Positions 25,536 to 34,226 of a stretch of 64,000 bases of DNA are shown here, in pieces; the first letter of the stretch is position 1; every line of letters begins with the position of its first letter. Location: assembly GCA_002746645.1 (NCBI GenBank), contig PDPU01000031.1:61173-125172 (forward strand). Direction: 5' to 3'. A program made the position numbers and the translations under genes. Below the pieces are notes generated by a model. It was not told the DNA's origin. It worked only from the letters and a program-made list of their open reading frames with translations, and did no database searches. The stretch comes from Gammaproteobacteria bacterium. GTDB taxonomy: Bacteria; Pseudomonadota; Gammaproteobacteria; Granulosicoccales; Granulosicoccaceae.

Positions 25536-27412
25536 GCACAGCGACACCAGAGCGGAGCGGCAACGAGTGGATCGGGCCACTCCTCGAGCGCTACCGCAAG
25601 GTGCTGTCCGCCAGTGGCGCGGGCACCACGATTGCTCAGGGCGCGGCTGCTGCCGCCGGCCGATCCGCAGACACCACCGCAACCTCACTCCGGCAGCAGG
25701 GCCTCGAACAGCACTTCCGCGAGCTGCTGCTCGCCGATGCGCTCGAAGACAAGCTGGCACTGAACGCCGAGAGCCCCGCACATCCGCTGCAACTCGGCAT
25801 CATCGGCCCGACTCAGGCCGGCAAGAGCAGCCTCGTCAATCATGTGCTCGATACCGCTCGCGCCGGCGTCAGCGCGCTCGCAGGTTACACCGTGCACGCT
25901 CAGGGCCATGCCAACGGCTGTGACGAAAGGGAACTCACCGACCTCGACCCCGTACTTTCACCGCTCCGGCGCGTGCCACTGACCGCGCTCGACCCGCGCC
26001 GCCTCGACCAGTACGTGCTCGAGACGGTCGACGCCGGCCCCGCAGCGCTGGTCAGTCACGCCGTGGTCTGGGACTCGCCCGACTTCGACTCGGTGGCCGC
26101 CCTCGACTACCGCAGCGCGGTGCTCGCCATCATCGCCGTGGCCGACGCGCTCGTCATGATGCTGAGCAAGGACAAGTACGGCGATCAGAGCGTCTGGGAC
26201 ATGCTCGAGCGCATCCTGCCGCTTGGCAAACCGGTGCTGGTAGTCATCAACAAGGTACCCGAGAGCGATCGCGGCGCGGTCGAAAACGCCTTCACGAGCC
26301 GCTTCCGCGAGCGCTTCGACGATGCGCCGGCACTGGTTGTGATGCCGCTGATCGCAGACCTCACGACCAGCCCCGACCTCCCACCCTGGCCCGAAGCCAA
26401 TGCAGAGCAGCTGCGCCAGGCAATACAGGCGCTCGTCAACGACATCGACCGCTCAGCTCAGGCAGAAGCCGTCGAGCGCTTCGTCGCCGCACGAGGTTCC
26501 GCCTGGCTGTCACCGGTGCGGAACGAACTTGCCGCACAGCAGGCCTGGGAAACGGAAGTCGATGCGGTACTTGCCGCAATGGAAAGCGACTACAACGAGA
26601 ACTACCTCGACGACCCGCAGAAATACGAAACCTTCAACCTCGCGCTGGCCGAACTGCTGACCCTGCTCGAAATACCCGGGCTTGCCTCCACGCTTGCCAG
26701 AACCCGTGAATTCGTGACCTGGCCGGCGCGGCGCCTGCTCGGCCTGGGCCGACTCGGTGCCGAGGCCAGCCTGTCGAAACTCTCCGGGGGCAGATTCGAG
26801 GCAGCGGCCGGCAAGCCCGATCAGGAGCAGCAGATGCTCGCACTCGCCTGGGAGCGTGGCCTGAACCGCCTGCAGGGCTGGCTGATCGACCGGCAGAGCG
26901 ACACCTCGACGAACGCTGCGTGGTGGTCCGGTGTATCAAGCGAACTGCGCACGCAGCAGAAAGCCCTCGAAACGGCCTTCGAGCGTGAGAGCGAGCGAGC
27001 GCGCAAGGCCTTCGAACCACGCATCGAAGCGGCTGCCAAAGGCCTCTATCAACAGTTGCAGGCGCAACCGGCCCTGTTGAACACGCTGCGCGCGACCCGC
27101 GTGACCACCGATGCCGCAGGTGTTGCGCTGGCGGTGAAATCCGGTGGCCTTGCGCCATCCGATCTCGTGCTGGCACCGGCAATGCTGTCGGTCACGACGC
27201 TCCTCACCGAGAGCGCCCTCGGGCGCTACATGGATCGCGTCAGGAACGAACTCAAGGTCGAACAACGGCGTCACATCCGCGAGACGCTGCTGCGCGGCGA
27301 GATGCGCGAGGCGCTGCTGGCCGTTGGCGCGGGCGATGCCCGGCAATCCTTCCTTGCCGGACTCGACCAGAGCGTCATCGATGCCGCCGCGCCTGAGCGC
27401 CTGAGCGCCTGA
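25532..27412 (+). CDS. large P-loop GTPase, function unknown (paired with the GTPase at 29894)
   Basis: 626 residues. A helical head (1-85) leads to a GTPase domain: P-loop GPTQAGKSS at 92-100, G3 region DSPDFDS at 181-187 instead of DxxG, and G4 region NKVPESD at 240-246, which departs from NKxD. The rest is mostly helical, with EFVTWPARRLLGLGR and charged helices (ETAFERESERARKAFEPRIE), recalling dynamin-like or septin-like GTPases with helical stalks. A mildly hydrophobic stretch (DLVLAPAMLSVTTLL) lies near the end. The stop falls inside an 8-bp tandem repeat, so the extreme C-terminus may vary. Confidence 0.8.
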   Translation: MSTATPERSGNEWIGPLLERYRKVLSASGAGTTIAQGAAAAAGRSADTTATSLRQQGLEQHFRELLLADALEDKLALNAESPAHPLQLGIIGPTQAGKSSLVNHVLDTARAGVSALAGYTVHAQGHANGCDERELTDLDPVLSPLRRVPLTALDPRRLDQYVLETVDAGPAALVSHAVVWDSPDFDSVAALDYRSAVLAIIAVADALVMMLSKDKYGDQSVWDMLERILPLGKPVLVVINKVPESDRGAVENAFTSRFRERFDDAPALVVMPLIADLTTSPDLPPWPEANAEQLRQAIQALVNDIDRSAQAEAVERFVAARGSAWLSPVRNELAAQQAWETEVDAVLAAMESDYNENYLDDPQKYETFNLALAELLTLLEIPGLASTLARTREFVTWPARRLLGLGRLGAEASLSKLSGGRFEAAAGKPDQEQQMLALAWERGLNRLQGWLIDRQSDTSTNAAWWSGVSSELRTQQKALETAFERESERARKAFEPRIEAAAKGLYQQLQAQPALLNTLRATRVTTDAAGVALAVKSGGLAPSDLVLAPAMLSVTTLLTESALGRYMDRVRNELKVEQRRHIRETLLRGEMREALLAVGAGDARQSFLAGLDQSVIDAAAPERLSA

Positions 27413-27436
27413 GCGCCTGAGCGCCTGAGCGCCTGA
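27389..27436. repeat. six tandem copies of GCGCCTGA across the GTPase stop codon
   Basis: Six perfect copies of the octamer GCGCCTGA run from 27389 to 27436. The GTPase stop TGA (27410-27412) is the end of copy three. The unit is not a multiple of three, so a change in copy number within the coding part changes which frame meets a stop, altering the last few residues. Confidence 0.9.
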
Positions 27437-27445
27437 AGCAGAATC

Positions 27446-27928
27446 CTACAACTGCCTGAGCATGTGTTCGGCACCGGACACATCGGCCTTGCCCGGATTC
27501 GATTCGACTTCGATGTGCGTGACCTTGCCATCGTCGACGATCATCGCGTAACGTTGCGAGCGCTCCCCGAGTCCGGCTTCGGACAGGTCGATCAGCATCC
27601 CCGCCGCGCGCGTGAATTCGCTGTTGCCATCGGCCAGCATGTCGATCCGGTTTCCGACACCGAGGTGCTTGCCCCAGGCGTCCATGACGAAGAAATCTGC
27701 CGTGGAGATGCAGGCAATGGCCTCGACACCTCTGGCCCTGAGATCCTCCTCGCGCACGATGTAGCTCGGCACGTGCGACTCCGAGCAGGTGGGTGTGAAG
27801 GGGCCGGGCAGCGCGAAGATCAGCACCTTGCGACCTCGGGTGTATTCGCTCATGGACACATCCTTCGGTCCGGATTCGGTCATCTGCTTCAGCGTGACAT
27901 CGGGAATGGTTGATCCGACTTCCAGCAT
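27446..27928 (-). CDS. Prx5-type peroxiredoxin
   Basis: 160 residues from ATG 27928, which has AGGAG upstream at good spacing. The Prx5 signature FALPGPFTPTCSESHVPSY holds the peroxidatic Cys48. It has no C-terminal glutaredoxin domain and no obvious resolving cysteine (tail SNPGKADVSGAEHMLRQL), so it probably works as a 1-Cys enzyme reduced by glutathione/glutaredoxin. It removes hydrogen or organic peroxides in the cytosol. It is convergent with the GTPase gene, 33 bp apart, across the octamer repeat. Confidence 0.9.
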   Translation of the reverse strand: MLEVGSTIPDVTLKQMTESGPKDVSMSEYTRGRKVLIFALPGPFTPTCSESHVPSYIVREEDLRARGVEAIACISTADFFVMDAWGKHLGVGNRIDMLADGNSEFTRAAGMLIDLSEAGLGERSQRYAMIVDDGKVTHIEVESNPGKADVSGAEHMLRQL

Positions 27929-28098
27929 GGTCTGCTCCTGTTGCTTCGGGGATTCGAAAAGCGCATGGACCGACCCGTCGATCGACCATGCATCTATCCT
28001 ATCCGAAGCAGCGAGCGGCAGTTGAGCCGCAGCGGCAGGCAGCACCTCCCTCGCTCGGTCTGCCCGCCGGGGCAACGCGCACATCCGGGCCGGCACCG

Positions 28099-29790
28099 TC
28101 AACCGAGCAGCAGATCGTGCAGCTTCCCGAACAGCACGGGACCGAGCTCACGCACGTCATCGATGCGCATGGCTCTGTCATACAGACCGCTGACATCGTG
28201 TCCGATGCCTATCGCGAGCAGTTCGATGCGCCCGGCCCTGTCGATGGCGCGCACCACCTCGCCGAGATGGCGTTCGAGATAGTCTTCGCCGTTCAGTTGC
28301 AGTGTGGCGGTATCGACCGGGGCGCCATCGGAAATCATCACGAGGATGCGCCGGGTTTCGCGGCGACGTTCGAGCCGTGACGCCGCCCAGAGCAGCGCTT
28401 CGCCATCGATGTTCTGCTTCAGCAGCTCGCGGCCGAGCATCAGCGCCAGTGGCAGACGCGCGCTCCGCGCCGACATGTCGGCCGACTTGTAGATGATGTG
28501 GCGAAGATCGTTCATGCGGCCCGGCCTTGCCGGCTGGCCGCTCGCCTGCCACAGGCGGAGCGACTCACCGCCGTGCAGGGCACCGGTGGTGAAGCCGAGC
28601 ACTTCCACCGCGACACCACAACGCTCCAGGGTGTGCATGAGGATGTCGGCGCAGCAGGCTGCGGTGGTGATCGGCCGACCGAGCATCGAGCGTGAGTTGT
28701 CGACCAGCAGGGTCACGATGGTGTCGCGGAATTCCGCTTCGCTTTCGCGCCGAAAGGCAAGCGGCGAATCGGGGACAACGACCACGCGCGTCAGGCGGGA
28801 TGTATCGAGCTGCCCTTCGTCGAGATCGTGTTGCCAATGGCGCCGCTGGCGTGCCAGCAACCGTCGCCGGAGGCGCGCGGCGAGGCGGGACACCACCCGA
28901 CCATTCAGCGCCAGTTGTTCATCGAGCGTTGCACGCAGCGGCAGCAACTCGCGACGCGTGGCGAGTTCGCCGGCCATGACCACACGATCATGAACATGGG
29001 TATAGGCGCGGTAGCTGGCTTCGGCACCGGCAAGGGCGGCATCGCTCTCGCTCGCGAACAACGCATCGGGCACCCCGTCGCCGGCATCCTCGGTGGAAGC
29101 GTCGAGCCCGCGGTTGCCCTCGGGATCGCTGATGAGTTCGACATCCGTATCAGCGTCCCGCTCGCAACCGCGTGCATCGCCGGGATCGGACTCGTCGCCA
29201 CTCTCGTCCGGCATTTCCTGTGTGCCGGTAACACGTGGCCCGTGCTCGACATCACGGCCAAGCCCCGCGTCCTGCGTTGCCGCCGCCGCGAGTTGCCGGC
29301 GACTGGCACCGTCGCCGAGTTCGGCAAGCTCCATCGCCGCGATCGCCGCCAGCCGCGCAAACCGTTCCTGCGACGCGGTATGGCGGGACAGCGCCTCGAG
29401 CCAGATCGATGTCACGCTGCCACCCCGGAACGCGTCGGCGGCCAGGGCGGCAAGTTCCCGTACCACCGGGGGCAGATCCCGGTCGGGATAGCGCGCGTCG
29501 AGGTTCCGTTGCACACCCGACCAGCGCCCGGCGCCAAGCGATTCATGCCGGGTTTTCTCGAGCACGTCGAAGAGCGCTGCCGCCAGCGGTGACGCCGGTC
29601 GCCAGAGTGCATGCAGCGCGGCATCATGATGGCGATGACGCAGCGACTCGGCATCGCCAAGACCCCGTCGGGCAGCATTGATGCGCCGCTCACCGGACGC
29701 GGCCTCATCGAGCGTCAAGGCAGCATCGTCGGCGAGGACTCGTGCCACCGCCGTCAATCTTTCGTTGCCTTGCTCGCCTTTGCCGTGCAT
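28099..29790 (-). CDS. CobT-like von Willebrand A protein (no chelatase partner nearby)
   Basis: 563 residues. The C-terminal third closely follows CobT: VTLLVDNSRSMLGRPITTAA with the MIDAS pattern D364-N-S-R-S368, then CCADILMHTLERCGVAVEVL, LNDLRHIIYKSAD-like and LLWAASRLERRRE, RILVMISDGAPVDTATL and ELLAIGIGHDVS. The N-terminal part is helical and the middle (about 190-255) is highly acidic, as in CobT. In aerobic B12 synthesis CobT works with the AAA+ CobS and CobN in cobalt insertion. Neither is in the window, so another metal-insertion or regulatory role is possible. It starts divergently from the GTPase at 29894. Confidence 0.85.
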   Translation of the reverse strand: MHGKGEQGNERLTAVARVLADDAALTLDEAASGERRINAARRGLGDAESLRHRHHDAALHALWRPASPLAAALFDVLEKTRHESLGAGRWSGVQRNLDARYPDRDLPPVVRELAALAADAFRGGSVTSIWLEALSRHTASQERFARLAAIAAMELAELGDGASRRQLAAAATQDAGLGRDVEHGPRVTGTQEMPDESGDESDPGDARGCERDADTDVELISDPEGNRGLDASTEDAGDGVPDALFASESDAALAGAEASYRAYTHVHDRVVMAGELATRRELLPLRATLDEQLALNGRVVSRLAARLRRRLLARQRRHWQHDLDEGQLDTSRLTRVVVVPDSPLAFRRESEAEFRDTIVTLLVDNSRSMLGRPITTAACCADILMHTLERCGVAVEVLGFTTGALHGGESLRLWQASGQPARPGRMNDLRHIIYKSADMSARSARLPLALMLGRELLKQNIDGEALLWAASRLERRRETRRILVMISDGAPVDTATLQLNGEDYLERHLGEVVRAIDRAGRIELLAIGIGHDVSGLYDRAMRIDDVRELGPVLFGKLHDLLLG

Positions 29791-29893
29791 CGGTCTATTC
29801 TAGTGACCTCGGGAGCGCCAGGGATCACTGTTGTATTCTTGTCGCCCCGCAGCCGGCGCTCCTCGCAGCGCCTTCCGCAACCACCAGATCACG

Positions 29894-31588
29894 ATGAGCG
29901 ACTTTCTCGAATCCCGGCAACGTGCACTCTCCGACTGGACCGACAAGGCGATCGATGCCGGTTGGCTGCACGCGCAGGCACGGGATGAACTCGCCGCCGT
30001 GGTGGTGGCAAACCCGGGCGATCTCTTCGAGATCGGACAGCGCCCGCTCGTCGCTGGTCTCTTCGGCGGCACGGGAGTCGGCAAGAGCACGCTCCTGAAC
30101 CGCCTCGCACGCGAACCCGTGGCACGTGCCAGCGCCGAACGCCCGACCTCACGCGACATCACGGTGTACGTACATCGCTCGGTCAACGTCGACAGGCTGC
30201 CCGAAGAACTGCCGCTCGCGCGCATGCGCACTTCGCTTCATCAACGCGCCGAATACCGGAACGTACTCTGGGTCGACATGCCCGACTTCGACAGCATCGA
30301 ATCGAGTCATCGCGAACTGGTCGATCTGTGGCTGCCGCACCTCGATGTGGTGCTGTACGTGGTCAGCCCCGATCGCTACCGCGATGATCGCGGCTGGCGC
30401 CTGCTGCTCGAACACGGCAACCGGCACGCCTGGCTGTTCGTCTTCAACCACTGGGACCGCGGCCATCCGGAGCAGATCGACGATTTCCGCCAGCTCCTTC
30501 GCTCGGCGGGGCTCGACGACCCGATGATATTCCGCTGTGACAACGCCGAGACGGGGCGCGATGACGATTTCGCGGAACTCGAGAACACACTGCAATCACT
30601 CGCCGAAACCTCGCTGATCGAGTCGCTTGATCGGCACGGCGTGTTCCAGCGCCTCGACAGCCTTCATGCCGTCAGCGTCCCCTGGGTGCGTCCGCTCGAG
30701 CACACGGGCGAGGCAGGCCTCGCGCTCTGGGAAGAACACTGGAGAGGCAGCACGGCGAATCTCGATGCCGAAAGCCGCTGGAAGATCCCGGCCATTGCGC
30801 TGCGCCACGCACCACACCGGCAGAGCCTGCTGTCGCGCTGGTGGCCGCGTCGCCTGCCGGGCGTGCCGAACATCGCCCTGCCCGGCGCCGACGAAACCAC
30901 AAGCGCGCCTGCTGCCACCACGTCACCCGACGCCAGCACCCTCATCGACGCAGCGGCACTGCAGCGCGTGGATGAATCGATCGAGCGCTTCGGCTACCGC
31001 CTCGCCGAGGAAACCGGCCTGCCGCATGCCGCCGTCAGACGACACCTCGCGCCCCTGTCGACGAGCCTGCCCGGTGAGTTGGAGCGCCTTGCCGCGCTCG
31101 AACTCAACGCAGCCCTCGCTGCTCCAGGCAGTCGCTGGCAACGCCTTCTGCACCGCATGCTGTCGCTGCTCGCGCTGCTGCTGCCACTGGCCGCGCTCAC
31201 CTGGGTGGCTGTCCGTGTCATCGCCGCCTTCAACGCGGGCGCCGACGATCCGAATGCCTACCTCGGCAGCAACTTCGCCGTCAACGGCGTCCTGATGATC
31301 CTGCTCGCCTGGCTGATACCGACCTTCCTCGCCTGGCGTGCGCGGCCTTCGCTCGAACGCGCAGCGGCACTCGGGCTCGAGCAGGGACTCAAGGCCGCGA
31401 CCGACAGGGTCGACGTGACGGTGCGCGCGGCGCTTGCCGACATGAGCACCGAGGCGGCCGAGCTCGCGAGCGAATATCGCGCGCTCTGGGACGGCCGCAG
31501 CGAGCCAGACGGTGGGGACGTACCGGAACGACTCAAGCGTCTGCTGATGCGTCAGACGCTCGGCTCGCCGGTCCACGCAACCGGCTGA
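29894..31588 (+). CDS. membrane-associated P-loop GTPase (paired with the GTPase at 25532)
   Basis: 564 residues from ATG 29894. P-loop GGTGVGKST at 58-66, likely switch I threonine in RPTS (83-86), G3 DMPDFDS at 128-134 and G4 NHWD at 185-188. Two hydrophobic segments at about 423-446 and 463-482 form a hairpin that would anchor it in the inner membrane, with a helical tail after it. This resembles bacterial dynamin-like proteins, which use a membrane paddle, but I cannot place it in a named family. The D-x-P-D-F-D-S motif is shared with the GTPase 2.5 kb upstream. Confidence 0.82.
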   Translation: MSDFLESRQRALSDWTDKAIDAGWLHAQARDELAAVVVANPGDLFEIGQRPLVAGLFGGTGVGKSTLLNRLAREPVARASAERPTSRDITVYVHRSVNVDRLPEELPLARMRTSLHQRAEYRNVLWVDMPDFDSIESSHRELVDLWLPHLDVVLYVVSPDRYRDDRGWRLLLEHGNRHAWLFVFNHWDRGHPEQIDDFRQLLRSAGLDDPMIFRCDNAETGRDDDFAELENTLQSLAETSLIESLDRHGVFQRLDSLHAVSVPWVRPLEHTGEAGLALWEEHWRGSTANLDAESRWKIPAIALRHAPHRQSLLSRWWPRRLPGVPNIALPGADETTSAPAATTSPDASTLIDAAALQRVDESIERFGYRLAEETGLPHAAVRRHLAPLSTSLPGELERLAALELNAALAAPGSRWQRLLHRMLSLLALLLPLAALTWVAVRVIAAFNAGADDPNAYLGSNFAVNGVLMILLAWLIPTFLAWRARPSLERAAALGLEQGLKAATDRVDVTVRAALADMSTEAAELASEYRALWDGRSEPDGGDVPERLKRLLMRQTLGSPVHATG

Positions 31589-31633
31589 ACCGCAGGCAGG
31601 GAACCTCCGTCAGGGAATCCGGATGCGCATCTG

Positions 31634-32392
31634 TCACCGTGACTCGCGCTGCCGGTCTTCATTCGTGGGTGGTGGGGTTGCCGCCGCGGCCCAGAGCGAC
31701 ACCTTCCGGGCACCTGCATCGAGCAGTTCACGCGCTAGCTCCCGGGCAGTCGCTCCGGTGGTCAGGACATCATCGACGATGGCCACATGCTGACCGGTCA
31801 GGGCACGCGATTCCGGCACGGCAAAGGCACCGAGAATGGCCAGCTGCCGCTCGTTGCGCGAAAGCCCTGTCAGCGAACCGGTATCGATCCGGCGCTCGGC
31901 GAGAGCGGGGCGCAGGGGCAGCGCGGTGACCTCGGCAATCCAGCGGGCGATTTCGGCCGACTGATTGAAACCACGTTCGGCTTCGCGCCGGGCGTGCAGC
32001 GGCATCGGCAGCAGGCAGTCCGGCCAGTCGACGCCATCGGCAACGGCGCTTCCGGCCGCTGTTCCCGCCTCTGCCGCATCACTGCCGCCTGCCGTCATGG
32101 CCAGCGGCGGGCATTCCCGTGCGATTCTGCCGATCAGGGTGCCCAGCACCCGCGCAGGCACGCGTCTGCCGCGGTATTTCAGGTCGGTTACCAGGGTGTC
32201 GACGGGATGCCGGAAACGGAACGGTGTCAGCACCGGAAAAGGCAGTACCACTTCATCGGGATGCGCCGCCGGCAACCACGGCAACCAGGCTGCGCAGCCT
32301 CGGCAGAGATCGATGCCGGGGGCACCATCCCGGCCACAGAACACGCAGCAATGCGGCAGCAGCAGTGACTCGAGGCGTGCAAGACGAGGCAC
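31634..32392 (-). CDS. comF: ComF family phosphoribosyltransferase-like protein
   Basis: 252 residues if started at GTG 32392, just before LLLPHCCVFCG; the frame is open to an ATG at 32533, but the extra 47 residues look non-coding. Zinc-finger cysteines are C15/C16, C19, C30 and C33. A phosphoribosyltransferase domain ends with the PRPP-binding loop VAIVDDVLTTGATARELA. ComF proteins support DNA uptake in competent bacteria; the E. coli homologue GntX helps use DNA as nutrient. It is convergent with the GTPase gene and divergent from the OmpA pair. No bioB lies next to it, unlike many relatives. Confidence 0.85.
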   Translation of the reverse strand: MPRLARLESLLLPHCCVFCGRDGAPGIDLCRGCAAWLPWLPAAHPDEVVLPFPVLTPFRFRHPVDTLVTDLKYRGRRVPARVLGTLIGRIARECPPLAMTAGGSDAAEAGTAAGSAVADGVDWPDCLLPMPLHARREAERGFNQSAEIARWIAEVTALPLRPALAERRIDTGSLTGLSRNERQLAILGAFAVPESRALTGQHVAIVDDVLTTGATARELARELLDAGARKVSLWAAAATPPPTNEDRQRESR

Positions 32393-32585
32393 CTTCCAGC
32401 CGATGCGCGAGCCGATGGCTGTGAAACATACCGATTGTCGTGTCAATGCAACGTCGCAGATGGCAGCAGGTGGCTGAACACCCGGCGAACCTGCCTGCGT
32501 CCTGTTTCGAGTGCGGAAATCACCGCATGACATATCGACGCCCTCCCTGGCATCGGCGGACTCTCACCGCCCTCGCCACCCGTCA

Positions 32586-32665
32586 TTGTTGTATTTTTCA
32601 TACAGACAGGCAGGAAACGGTTTACAATTCCACTTTGAACGACTATACAGACAAAAATACAACAA
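32586..32665. repeat. perfect 13-bp inverted repeat flanking the OmpA promoter
   Basis: TTGTTGTATTTTT at 32586-32598 is matched by its exact complement AAAAATACAACAA at 32653-32665, enclosing 54 bp that hold the candidate promoter. A 9-bp direct repeat ATACAGACA (32600-32608 and 32645-32653) lies just inside each arm. The block is strongly AT-rich against its GC-rich surroundings, as expected of a regulator-binding or phase-switch region. Confidence 0.7.
32621..32649 (+). promoter_or_regulatory. candidate sigma-70 promoter for the OmpA-domain genes
   Basis: TTTACA (32621-32626, five of six -35 bases) is followed after exactly 17 bp by TATACA (32644-32649). It predicts a leader of about 155 nt before the ATG at 32813. 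The rest of the gap between comF and this gene (32393-32812) shows no coding frame. Confidence 0.5.
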
Positions 32666-32812
32666 GAGCAGCCCGTGGCTGATGTCCATTCTGCCACCAT
32701 GGGGTTGTCGGCGTCAGGGTGAGAAAGGGCGAAGGGTCGGAAACTGCGTTGCACGGCCACCGCCAGTCGCATTCGCACGTTTTTGAAGTTGTCACCAGGA
32801 GCCAGTGAGGCC

Positions 32813-33457
32813 ATGAAGAAAGAATTAGCTACCCTCGGTTTTTCCGCCACCTTGCTGATCGCGAGTCAGGCATTGTTCGCCCAGGAAGACGAAACCCCCA
32901 TAGCGGTGCCCGACACCGGTGCCGGTGGTTACGTCGCATCGGACGGCTCCGTCGTGAAGACGGGCAGCGGCGACTGCCTGCACGACAGCAGCTACTCGGC
33001 CGACGCGCCGATCAATGCCTGCGAAGGTATCGAGGAGATGGAAGAAGCGCCGGCGGTCGAGGAAACGGCAGTAGAGGAACCCCCACCCGAGCCCGCCGTC
33101 ACCTCGGCAACGCTGGATGGCGAAGCGCTCTTCGATACCGATTCCGCCACCCTGGGATCGGTCGCGGAACAGCAAGTGATGTCACTGGTCGAGCAACTCC
33201 GGGGCTTCGACGAAATCACCGCCATCAGCGTGGTCGGTCATACCGATTCCCGCGGTGCCGAAGCCTACAACCAGGCGCTTTCGGAACGTCGTGCCAATGC
33301 GGTCGCCGACTATCTCTCTGCCGCCCTGCCGGACGTCGAGATCACCGCCTCAGGCGCTGGAGAAAGCGAGCCCGTCAGCTCCAACGACACCCCCGAAGGC
33401 CGCCAGCTCAACCGGCGGGTCTTCATCCAGGCCACCGCCTCCAGCATCACCAACTAA
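32813..33457 (+). CDS. OmpA-domain periplasmic protein, copy 1
   Basis: 214 residues from ATG 32813, with GAGG and CAGGAG upstream. A signal peptide (MKKELATLGFSATLLIASQA LFAQ) leads to a short region with DGSVVKTGSGDCLHDSSYSA and INACEGIEE, like the DxxGxVVRxGxGxCW region of RmpM/OmpA-type proteins. An acidic/proline hinge precedes an OmpA C-terminal domain (GHTDSRGAEAYNQALSERRA and NRRVFIQA) that binds peptidoglycan. No N-terminal barrel is present, so it is probably periplasmic. It is followed by a paralogue. Confidence 0.88.
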   Translation: MKKELATLGFSATLLIASQALFAQEDETPIAVPDTGAGGYVASDGSVVKTGSGDCLHDSSYSADAPINACEGIEEMEEAPAVEETAVEEPPPEPAVTSATLDGEALFDTDSATLGSVAEQQVMSLVEQLRGFDEITAISVVGHTDSRGAEAYNQALSERRANAVADYLSAALPDVEITASGAGESEPVSSNDTPEGRQLNRRVFIQATASSITN

Positions 33458-33517
33458 ACATTGACCATCACCGGAAATAGTCTATTGTTGCGCATACCCG
33501 CAACTGGAGTCTCTAGC

Positions 33518-34180
33518 ATGAAAACGCGTAATACCCTGATCGCCGCCGCCCTGATCGCCGGTGGTTCCATGGCCGCCCAGGCTGAATCCATCATCGATGT
33601 CGAAGGCACCGTTGACGGCGAAGGTACCGACAGCTACGTCACCACCAGCGACGGCACCGTGCTGAAGACCGGCACCAACAGCTGCACGCACACTGGCACC
33701 TACGATGCCGAAGCCATCATCAACGCCTGCGAAGGCATCGAAGAAGAAGAAGAAGTGGTCGAAGAAGTCGTGGAAGAAGTCGTGGAGGAAGAGCCGCCGA
33801 AGGTGCAGACACGCATCGATACGCGTGAACTCTTCGGCCGCACCCTGTTCGAGTTCGACTCGGCCGATCTCAACGCGGACGGCGAAGCCGCGATCGGCGA
33901 ACTCATGGACAAACTCGCCGAGTTCAAGGGCGTAACCGATATCGTCGTTACCGGCCACACCGACAGCACTGGCCCGGAAGAGTACAACCTGAAGCTCTCG
34001 AAAGAGCGAGCCGCAACCGTTGGCGCCCTCTTCTCCGAGCGCTACCCCGACGCCAACGTGACCGTTCAGGGCATGGGTGAAGCACAGCCCGTCGCTGCCA
34101 ACGACACCAAGGAAGGCCGTGCCCGCAACCGTCGCGTGGAAATCGACGTGACTGCCGAAGAAGTGGTCACTTTCGAATAA
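33518..34180 (+). CDS. OmpA-domain periplasmic protein, copy 2
   Basis: 220 residues from ATG 33518. Signal peptide MKTRNTLIAAALIAGGSMAA QA. The region DGTVLKTGTNSCTHTGTYDA with INACEGIEE parallels copy 1, so the genes are tandem paralogues. A striking Glu/Val hinge (EEEEEVVEEVVEEVVEEE) precedes an OmpA domain with LFEFDSADLN, GHTDSTGPEEYNLKLSKERA and NRRVEIDV. It likely holds peptidoglycan in the periplasm. A strong intrinsic terminator follows, so the pair forms its own transcription unit. Confidence 0.88.
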   Translation: MKTRNTLIAAALIAGGSMAAQAESIIDVEGTVDGEGTDSYVTTSDGTVLKTGTNSCTHTGTYDAEAIINACEGIEEEEEVVEEVVEEVVEEEPPKVQTRIDTRELFGRTLFEFDSADLNADGEAAIGELMDKLAEFKGVTDIVVTGHTDSTGPEEYNLKLSKERAATVGALFSERYPDANVTVQGMGEAQPVAANDTKEGRARNRRVEIDVTAEEVVTFE

Positions 34181-34226
34181 GTACCCACCGAGCATCGGCG
34201 CCCGACATCACGGGCGCAATGACCAG

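Noticed and set aside
32393..32533. 47-residue N-terminal extension of ComF
   Set aside because: The extra residues resemble no ComF protein and would cover the promoter-side gap; the GTG at 32392 fits the family start.
32619..32627. BirA operator (GGTTTACAA) near comF
   Set aside because: Only one half-site is present; the TTGTAAACC partner is missing at the proper distance and no biotin gene is nearby. The bases fit a -35 region better.
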